A DNA stretch of 64,000 nucleotides, taken from NCBI GenBank assembly GCA_038380435.1, contig JAWZYU010000011.1:88140501-88204500 (forward strand). The letters run 5' to 3'. The first letter of the stretch is position 1. Each line of letters starts with the position of its first letter. Positions 55,740-64,000 of this stretch are shown here, one piece after another. The translations under genes and the position numbers were made by a program. The stretch comes from Ryuthela nishihirai. Lineage: Eukaryota > Arthropoda > Arachnida > Araneae > Heptathelidae. The notes beneath the pieces were generated by a model that had not been told where the DNA came from, searched no databases, and worked only from the letters and a program-made list of their open reading frames with translations.

Positions 55740-58720
55740 TCATTACTTCTCAGAACCCCATGTTCAGGATAAACAAAAGGCACCCATTGATGACCGTCAG
55801 AAAGCCTCTCACCGAGTGAAGATTGCTGGACTTGTTCCAGAGCATAGATTTCAGTCACATGATGTGGCAAAGAGAATATCAACGACAAGTGCCCAAGGCT
55901 TTAATGTAATTAGAAATTTTATTGGATTTTCCCGTAAGTTTCAAATCAAGTTTGTTTCTTATGAGCTTATGCTGTGGGGGTTTGAATCCTTATCCTTAGA
56001 AGCTTTTCCATATCATCGAATGAAGGTTTTTTGTAATAACATTGAAACCTTTACAGAGAATAAGCCCTTCACGCACATGCGCTTGATACCGTCAGTCTTG
56101 CATACTCCTGGTAGTTTCCTTTATTCAAGTGGCTGACTTCATGGCGAGTGTTTCTTGAAGACATTGGCTAGAGTTGCTCAATCGAAGGCTTTTATGCCGT
56201 GAAGTGATTACCACTGATCTTGCTTTTGTGAACAACAATCGTATGTGTGTGTGTGTGTGTGGGGGGGGGGGGGTCCCCGGACTGTGTAGGAATGGGGTGA
56301 GTAATTTAGATTATTTTAATAGGGCTAGGCATTCCTTAATCAAGATAGATGACACAAGCAATATTTGTCTTGCACGTTCGCTAGTGGTGTCGAAGGCAAA
56401 AGAACAATATTTAAAAAAAAATTACACCTCCAGCCTATGATCATGTATTAGATGGAAGAAATAAAACAGAAAAATGAAGTCATAGCTTTGCACAAAGCAG
56501 CTGGAGTGCCACTTGGTCTTTGTAGCATTCCCAAGATAAAACGCATTCAGGAATATACGAAATCCGACTGTCAAATTATCATCTAAAGATACTTGTTTCT
56601 GCTTTTTCAAGGGTCAAAAGTGTTTTAAGTTTCATGTGGAGAGAAATGTTTGTAAGGAGAAGCACAGATGCAATCAATGCTTAGGGTTTGATTGGATTTA
56701 GGGGTACAACCCCGCATTTGCAAACCCTTATTTCCTGAATTCATTAAACCCTCCCAACCTAAAACAGTTTCCTTCCATTTATTATGGTGTAGCGACAGTG
56801 GAAGATCATGATGTCGACTCGTTAAAGTGCTGTGCATCGCGATACAAAACTAATGATGGGTGAGTAATTGAAACGTTTATGAACGTTGATTTAATGATGG
56901 ATTAGTCGTACAAGACAAATTGTAGAGAAGGGTAAAATGAGCAGGTTGGTGGCTGCCCTACAGTTCTATGATGCAACTGTTTTGATACACAAGTTTAAAT
57001 CATTCAAAAGAATTTTTATTCTAAATTATTTATGTATACATTATCTGAAAACCATCTCATCTCCTCTGTGTTAATACCCTTCACTTTTTGTTATTAAAGA
57101 TGTTACGGGCTATTTCCTTACACTTTCTATAAGATAGATAATCTGGACTCTGTAGGGTCCATTCCGCAAAAAACATTTTTTCCAACCCCAATTTATGAAG
57201 GGAATAGATGCAGAAGAATTTGACGAATGGTTTGCCAGTGCACAGAAGAAAGACTGGAACTTGTGGGAGGAAATGGTCTTGTACTGCTGCTAGGATGTTT
57301 ATTATATTCTTCAGGTTGGTGTAGAATTTTTCTAAGAGGGGTTTCTATCTCTTACAGGCTGTTATCCCCTTATGGAGAGTGTCACTCTGACTGGTGCATG
57401 TCTGTTTGTTTAGACAGAAATATCTTAAGGAGAATGTCATACCTGCCTTGTGATACTCTGGGATTCGGCCAACAAAGTCTAGCAGCTGTTGCCTGGCTTA
57501 CGTACCAAAAACAGAGAACCAGGTAATATACTTGACTCTCTCTCTGCAGGTGAGGCACCATTTAAGATAGAAGGGGTTTGCTACGCAAATACAACATTAT
57601 ATTCTTATAACGGATGTTGGCATCACGCTTGCAACTATTGCTTTCCAGACTCCTCTCTCATCCACCTAACGTATGAAAGCCAATGGGCACTAAATTCCAG
57701 TTGGTACAAGGCAGAATTCGTTAAGAAGCAGCTTACAAACTCATCATATTTGGAACCATGAATTTCAAAATTTGATAAAGGGACCCTAGCCACTCGCATT
57801 TATGAGCAGATGCTGTCATGATAGAATATATGGTGGCAGGATAAATGGAAGCCTTTAGACTATATGCTTGTACCTTTCCTAATGTCACCCTGAAGTATGT
57901 GAACTTTTGCTCCTTGCACCTCCACATCTGCAGAGAAGGCAGATATCTACTGAGAGATCATCACTCTGTTAGTAATCTCCCAAAATTGTAATTGTGAGAA
58001 AGATGACTATTTTGGCATCATTAAAGCAACTGTTTTGGCACCCTGGCTCCCCATTAAGAGTCATGATTGTTTGCTCTTCCCTCTTTGCTTTTCTTGCTGT
58101 GGGGTTGTGTAAATTGCAAATGTACTCACCCCCCAGAACAGAGAATGCTTACAAGAGTGTGGACCACCATGGAATTTTACAGGGCTCTCGATCTGGAATA
58201 CGCACATAGAGCCATCTGCATGCATGATGTTATTCTCACTGGGAAGAGTAATAAAACCATACAGTCTAGTGGTTTGTTTACAGGATATAATATTCTGGCT
58301 TTTCAACTGGTGTAACATCTCATAACAAAAATATTATGATGATTTTTGTGAAGCAGAAGGGGTTTGGCTCAATCCAGATGGCATTGCCAAGAATCCTGTA
58401 AAACACCTAAGGGTGAAATTGGCGTACAACGTATTATTGGGAAAATTGGCACAGGATTCGAACAATAGCCAGTCATAGTGGATTCACCCCTGAAATACAT
58501 GAACCCCCCTGAATTCCCCTGAAAAAACCGTAGCAGATATTTGTGAAATCAATAGTGAACAACGGCTGGTTTCTTTCCATTGCAATCAAAATTTTATCCC
58601 TCGAAATAAAAGGGGAAATCTAATCATAACTGCTGAAAGTGGAAATTGCAACATCGCGAAGTGATGCATATTGCTGAAACTAACAAGGTGGAAGCTATGA
58701 AGGTAGATGTGTAAATGATC
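55740..58720 (+). pseudogene. Protein-primed family B DNA polymerase of Polinton/adintovirus type, decayed
   Basis: Scattered plus-strand segments in changing frames follow the order of Polinton polymerases. They are NICLARSLVVSKA (56355-56400), LHKAAGVPLGLC (56490-56530), an exonuclease-region MESVTLTGACLFV near 57375, FKIEGVCYANTTLYSYNGCW with HHACNYCFP (57560-57650), DYFGIIKATVLAP with a PLCF segment (58005-58095), RALDLEY (58176) and a polymerase-motif region, NPDGIAKNP to KLAYNVLLGKL (58370-58450). Stops and frameshifts are frequent, and the final active-site region is not recognisable before a Tc1 remnant begins. The N-terminal frame at 55816-56136 lacks a clear match. Decay is much heavier than in the structural module. 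Confidence 0.72.
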
Positions 58721-58770
58721 AAAATATGGAACATGAGAATGCAAGGTACTACCTGAGGTGAGCCTATTTA

Positions 58771-58827
58771 TGCACTGATGAATCTGCAATAAATGCACAT
58801 TGCATTTATTGCAGATTCATCTGTGCA
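58771..58827. repeat. Near-perfect 27 bp palindrome at the Tc1 boundary
   Basis: Arms 58771-58797 and 58801-58827 differ at one pair and have a 3 nt centre. One arm is the last part of the transposase coding sequence, so it is an inverted duplication of coding DNA. Confidence 0.95.
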
Positions 58828-59620
58828 TAGTAGACGTCTTGGCATTCCACCAATCAGATGGTTAATGGAGTCCTGAGGTATGGTGTTCCAAACAGCACCC
58901 AATCGGGCATGGTACTACTGTACCAAGTTTGCTGCCGGAGGAAGCTGGCAAAGGCAGTGACCCATAAAGTCCCACACATGCTCAACGGGCGGCAAGTCCG
59001 GGAATATAGTGGCCATGGGAGATTGTCCATCATTGCACATGTAGTGTGTCAAGTCGTATTGTCCTGCTGCAAAATCAGTCCAGGCAGGATGGTAAGGGTC
59101 GTGCCCCGAGAATAAAGATGTCATTGATGTAATGTCTCATCATCAGCACACCAGAAACATAGAGCAGAAGTGTCCAGCCACTATATGCCATTGTACCACA
59201 GGAGTCATATAGTGGCTAATGGACTCATGGCATTGATGATGCCAATGCCATGCGAATAAACAGCCATCTGGCATACCAAAACAGAATCTGGACTAGTCTG
59301 TATACAACACTCTCCATTCTGTAGTCCAATGTTGTCTCACTCGGCACCAGTGGAGATAGCATAACCATGATGTCACTGCAATGGCAAACTGGACGTCTTG
59401 CCCTCATTCTTGCAAACATTGTCTAATGGGTTGTGTGGAGAAGACAGTTCCCATAGTGGTCCGCAAATCACTCTACAGCACAATTGCTGTGATATGGCGT
59501 GCTATTCTCGTACCTGTTCCATTTGGTGATCCATGATGTGTAAGCTGCACTGGTGCACTGTGCTCACATTGCACTCCATGCTTGCAGCGATCGCTCAAAA
59601 GCTTAACCCTTCCCAGGCCC
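58771..59620 (-). pseudogene. Tc1-type transposon remnant, transposase
   Basis: Minus-strand pieces read as a Tc1 transposase. A middle segment near 59380-59220 (W..LYTD, RFCFG) covers the first catalytic Asp region. Near 59070 a QQDN segment follows, then PPVEHVWDFMGHCL (catalytic Glu) at 58995-58950, and a C-terminus with WNTIPQDSINHLIGGMPRR. Frameshifts separate them. The C-terminal end runs into a palindrome at 58771-58827. Confidence 0.72.
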
Positions 59621-60184
59621 AGCTATTTTTTCACTCTGATCAGGCAAAAAAAATTACCTTTGGAACTTTTTTTGACAAATAACTAGTGAAAGGAATTAGC
59701 ATGTTATATCCCGAATTAATCAGCATTTAATTCGATTTTCTGAAAGTAAAATATTTAACGAAAAAGATGACTAGTTTTATTTTAATAGGAATTTTTTTAG
59801 TCATGTAGTAAAAAAATGCATCTGGTAACACAAATAAAAATTTAGTTTAAAAACACTAATAGACAGAAATTATCATAATGCACATAAATAGAAAGGTTAT
59901 TTGTGAATAACGGAAAAAAAAATTCTTGTTTAAACATTTCTTCCGTTTTGTAATTTTTTTCTCTATACCATACTTGGTATAGCATGCTCCCCAACCTCAC
60001 TGTTAATCATGTTATGATATGAGCTCATGGGCACCTGATATTTATCTATGGCTTGGCTGGGTGTCACATGTCCATTCATTGCAGAACTTTGATCATTTGC
60101 ATATCTCTGATGGCCGATGGCCAATTGCCTCCTGCGATTTACATATCTCTACTTCCAATACTTCTTGGTGTTACGATTTCCACT
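59621..60184. other. No recognisable feature
   Basis: AT-rich, no coding signal. A few words near 59650-59700 resemble 26755-26800. Confidence 0.4.
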
Positions 60185-60590
60185 TTGAGCAGTGTATTTA
60201 AGTAAAACTGTGTAGTTTACAGTTGATATCTCAAAAACATTTGAATGGTTAAATGGTTTAATTCAGTGTTTGGAATCTGCTGATATTTAACTAAAATAAT
60301 GTGGTTTACAGTTCACATTTCAGAAATATTTAAGTGATTAGGTGATTTAATTCAGGTTCACATCTACTGATATTTAACTCAAATTATGCAGTTTATAGTT
60401 GGCATCTCAAAATATTTGAGTGGTTAAGTGATTTAATTTAGGGTAGACATATTAATATTTAACTGGTAAAAATTATGTGTATAAATTTGTCATCTCACTA
60501 ATATTTGAGTGGTTGATTTAATTCAGTGTTGACATTTACTCATATTTACCTGGTAATATTATGACATTTCATTAATGTTTAAAGAGCAGT
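60185..60590. repeat. 86 bp minisatellite, about five units
   Basis: The TGATATTTAACT word or a close variant recurs at about 60195, 60281, 60368, 60453 and 60541, spaced 85-88 bp. Each unit also carries AATATTTGAGTGGTTAAGTG-like and GATTTAATTCAG-like blocks. Confidence 0.85.
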
Positions 60591-61559
60591 TTTTGCTGTT
60601 TGCATTTGATTTTTTCTGATCAATTTTTTTTATCGTGGATTTGGTAGCGTCGAAAGTACTGGAGAATGTTCTGTATGAAATAGTATTAATGTTTAAGGAA
60701 ATTTTGTTGTAAACAAGTAAATTTGAAATTATGTTGTTGATATAACTAAAGTGAAGGTAATAAATTACACATTACTTTGTGTACATCAGTATATAAGTCT
60801 TCAGTTTAATACTCAGAGCAAATCTAATGTTATATAAGTGTTTAACAAACTGCAAGAGTGAAAGATGTCAAAATAGGGCATTGTTCAATTGTGATAAATC
60901 CGTGTATTCTTTAGGAAACTATGAAATAATTATTTTCAACACCATTGTGAATTTTATTCCAAAAATTGATAATCGCTGTGAATTACATTCCCAAAATGCT
61001 ATGATTGTTTTCTCCTTTTTCTGCATGTGATAAATTCTGCATGTGATTTTTCTGCATGTGATTGTTAAATAAAAGGTGTTTTTTTTAATTTGTTTATTAT
61101 TTCACACGTTAAAATCACTTTATTCTTTGTTATGTCAGGTCGTGGTGGGACAGATTTCAGAGGACATAAAAATGCTTTTAATAGATGATTAATACTTTTT
61201 TCCTTATTTTACTAGCACTTTTTGCAATAAGACAAACCCGAATGAAAAATTCGTTACAATTATACAATTACATTCATAGTCAATAAATATTGTTGGAACT
61301 AATATTTTTCATCAAAGTTTGATTCTGCAAAAATGGAATATTTCAAGTAGAAAAGTTACTCTGACAATATATGGAATTTTTAGCAATTAATTTTTATTAT
61401 ATTCAAATTCGATAATCCACATATTACTGCTAGCACAAAGTTATCTGTTTATACTTCTAACATTTCAACATAAAAAAATAAATAGGGAGGAGAAACATTT
61501 AGTTTTCATGACTTTCCAAGCGATTTATAATCTGCTGCAGCATATATATTTTCATATGC
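60591..61559. other. No recognisable feature
   Basis: AT-rich with a short triplication of TCTGCATGTGAT near 61018-61062. The frame at 60827-61030 has no known motif. Confidence 0.4.
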
Positions 61560-62150
61560 TGCAGCAGAAACCAGAGCATCTTTTCTCTACATCTAAAACA
61601 CTGATGTGGTCATGTGACATCTGGCCTTCTCTGTAAAGAGGCTTTGCCTTACCTGAAAAAAATGACTATAAATGGCCAATATTAAACCATCATTGTTTTG
61701 CCCAAAATGGTTAAGGAAATGAAGGAGCAGTGTCCAACAACAGGCATGTCTAGGGTTCTCCTTCTTCATGATAATGCCAATGCTCACAAAACACAGCAAG
61801 TTATGGCCTATTTGAGGAAAAAAATCAAACAGCTACCCCAACCTGCATATTCATCTGATTTTGTACCATGTGATTTTTGCTTTCCAAAAATTAAAAAGGA
61901 ACTTATTGGGAAGTTTTTTTCAAAGGTGCAAAACCTTGCAAAATGCATTCATTCAAAGTTGCAGAGTATTCCCCAACAAGAGTATCATTAAGCATTCCAG
62001 AATTGGTGTAGATGTCTGCAACTTTGTATAGATGCTGGAGGAGAGCACTTTGGACAGGAAATATAATTCCATGACCACCCCCAAACGTTCCACTATTCTG
62101 GATAGTACTACATTATACAGTGGGCGCCACAACTGACCCATATACTGTCT
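61560..62150 (+). pseudogene. Mariner transposase, C-terminal half
   Basis: The plus-strand frame at 61698-61991 (97 aa) has RVLLLHDNANAHKTQ (second catalytic Asp), then LPQPAYSSDFVPCDFCFPKI, in which the final Asp is that of the DD34D mariner triad (PCD). The C-terminal KLQSIPQQEYH continues to FQNWCRCLQLCIDAGGEHF in another frame. The N-terminal half is absent. Confidence 0.8.
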
Positions 62151-62389
62151 ATGCATACCTTCACTTAAAAAATATCATTGCCGCAGAGAAAGGACCTGTT
62201 ATGAGCACGACATTTAAACAGATAGAATCAGTTTCGTCTGATTGTCTAATCATTGAGACATCAGTAGTGTGACTTTTCGAATTTTGCGCATTGCCTAAAC
62301 ATAAAAGCCAAACATATCAGTGAAAATTCCTTCTAATATAAAATGCCAAACATATACAGAACCTGAACTTTGATGGTTAATTTTTTGAA

Positions 62390-63070
62390 TTTAGAATGCC
62401 AATCTTTGAATAAACATACCTAACTTTTTGAACTGGGGGAGCTACCATGGTGGAGACTCCCAGAGGCTTTTCCATCGACGAGCCAGCCGAATAGGGGATC
62501 CCATTCCCGTTCAGCATGGCCCTCGACTTTTCCATCAGGGCTGCGTTTACCCATGACACCCCAGCATTACCAATCAGTTGGGACCCACAACTTCTCAGAG
62601 GCTGCATCGATGAGGTCGCTTGACCGGGGCACCAATTCCAGTCAGCAGAACCCTCAACTACAAACCTCTCCACTGGGGCTGCAAACCTTCCATGGCACAT
62701 CAGGCATGCCAATCGATCCAGGACCCCAACTTCGCAAAGGCACCCTAGGCTCCTCCACCACGTCAATCACTATATAAAACATTCAATACTAGAATTGCCT
62801 AAAGGTTCTCATGCGGAGACTCTTAGTTTGGCTTTTCCATTGATAAGCCTGTCAACCAGGGATCCCACTCCCAGTCGCAAGCCCTCAACTTCGTCCTCTC
62901 CATTAGGGCCATGAACCTGCAGCCCCCAGCAACAGTATGCCTACCCACGAACTTCGTCGGGGCTGCAGACCCGCAATTTCTCAGAAATCAGGATGAGCCT
63001 GCTGAACTGGGGACCCAAACCAGTCAGCAAGACCCCCCACTTCAGACTTCTCCATCCAGACCAGTTTAAC
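62390..63070 (-). repeat. Unclassified GC-rich repeat, copy 2
   Basis: The complement aligns by eye with about 42480-43215 inside the LINE insertion (TGGAGAGGACGAAGTTGAGG, GGCTTATCAATGGAAAAGCC, AAACTAAGAGTC, CAAAAAGTTAGG). It ends abruptly at 63070 against a mariner remnant. Frames on either strand are not credible proteins. Confidence 0.75.
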
Positions 63071-63073
63071 AGC

Positions 63074-63780
63074 TCATAGTGGATGATACCCCTGCAATCT
63101 CACCAACAATAGAGATTCCGGTTTTGCTGTAGCCTGGGATGATTCTCCTGCTTGATACCATGATATTTTTCGGGTAACATTATCAAAAACAATCCACTTT
63201 TCATCCCCTGCAATCATTCTGTCAAGAAAACCAGCAGTCTTTTGCCAAGCAAGCAATCAAGCACATGTAGTGTAGCAAGCCACTATGTTCTGTGTGACAA
63301 CTGATGTGAGATCCAGGTATACAGTTTTGACAAATAACCCAGCTTTTGCAGATGTCGAACAATGGAGGACTGATTGGTGTTCACTAAGATGTAGAAATTC
63401 ACAAAATATCTATGTGGATTTTCATTCAGCAGTACCTTTAAAAGCCATTGTTCAACTCTGCCTGATGGGCTGCTTCAAGGTTCGTTTCCAAGCTGAAAGC
63501 CACCTGACTGGAACTTGTCATACCACTGATAACATGTGCTATTAGAGATGACTTTGTTCCCATGAGCTTTGCCCAGTTTACTCAAACACTCTTGGGCATC
63601 AACACCATTTGTGAATTCATAAAGCATGATGGAATGAATATACACATCTTGAATTGCCATTGTAAAATGCCTGTTGCCACTTGTAAGGACTAAATATAGG
63701 TACAGAACTTCATTAGATACCTGAGCTATACCTGTGTTTTCTTTTACGTTTACAAGACTGCTGCACATTTTCCGATAACT
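63074..63780 (-). pseudogene. Mariner transposase, N-terminal and central part
   Basis: Minus-strand pieces: the frame at 63768-63475 has LYEFTNGVDAQECLSKL and NSTCYQWYDKFQSGGF, the N-terminal DNA-binding domain typical of SETMAR-like mariners. The frame at 63256-63074 has LDRMIAGDEKWIVFDNV, which holds the first catalytic Asp, then RKISWYQAGE. Frameshifts separate them. The remainder is cut off by the GC-rich repeat. Confidence 0.8.
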
Positions 63781-64000
63781 ACAAATATGGGGTTCACGTT
63801 TTTTCCCATTACTTTTGCATCAACACAATATTTGGGCACAGTTGATAAAAATGCCTGAACCGTACTCAAGGGATATCACAGGGAAATATTAGGAGAGAGA
63901 GTAATTTCCTTTTTAGTCATGTGTAGTATAATTATTTGGTTCATTGGATTTTTTTTAAATAAATTTTTATTTGCCTCTCCAGATCCTTTTTATTACTATA
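63781..64000. other. Window end, no recognisable feature
   Basis: AT-rich sequence beyond the mariner remnant. Confidence 0.4.

Noticed and set aside
62377..62777. Overlapping frames on both strands as a protein
   Set aside because: Same GC-rich repeat as 42180-43524; the reading frame is not conserved between the two copies.

Overview
The window looks like AT-rich chromosomal DNA from an invertebrate animal, probably an arthropod. The arthropod call is an inference from the mixture of mariner/Tc1, I-like LINE, Penelope and Polinton families. A chelicerate is possible but not shown. Intact genes are almost absent. The only host gene I can recognise is the 3' end of VPS18 on the + strand: two short terminal exons (29307-29365 and 36689-36752) joined across a 7.3 kb intron filled with transposons. 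Almost everything else is nested, decayed mobile DNA.

Layout. 0-16 kb: Tc1 and mariner-type transposon remains, a Gypsy element in minus orientation whose LTR junction at 3.5-4.1 kb suggests a tandem array (PPT-LTR-leader-gag), a separate Gypsy pol fragment, a non-autonomous hAT element, and several copies of a tRNA-derived SINE (family A). 16-28 kb: a broken APE-type LINE (RTE-like), an R1-like LINE tail, two plus-strand Gypsy LTRs, a head-to-head LTR palindrome with tandem duplications, an inverted LINE copy and a mariner-type transposon. 28-37 kb: the VPS18 exons and their transposon-laden intron. 37-44 kb: an I/jockey-like LINE with its reverse transcriptase core missing, two SINE insertions and a 1.3 kb insertion of an unclassified GC-rich repeat flanked by a 12 bp target duplication. 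44.1-45.7 kb: a Penelope-like element.

The most interesting part is 45.8-58.7 kb. At 45780-48873 five compact plus-strand reading frames form the structural module of a Polinton/adintovirus-type virus. In order they are a basic pX/pVI-like core protein, an adenain-like cysteine protease, a penton-like protein, a small unknown frame and a double-jelly-roll hexon-like protein. Intergenic gaps are only 2-32 nt, and each recognisable gene carries one or two disabling changes. A much more decayed protein-primed family B DNA polymerase lies on the same strand at about 55.8-58.7 kb. Between them are a 70 bp minisatellite flanked by inverted repeats, a coiled-coil frame split by a second SINE family (B), a long-TIR foldback transposon and a hAT element. 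No integrase or packaging ATPase was found.

58.8-64 kb holds a Tc1 remnant, an 86 bp minisatellite, two mariner halves in opposite orientations and a second copy of the GC-rich unclassified repeat. Two themes recur across the window: near-perfect short inverted duplications inside other elements, and long G or C homopolymer runs in an otherwise AT-rich sequence. Both could be biology or assembly artefact. All protein-family calls rest on reading motifs by eye; no search was run.
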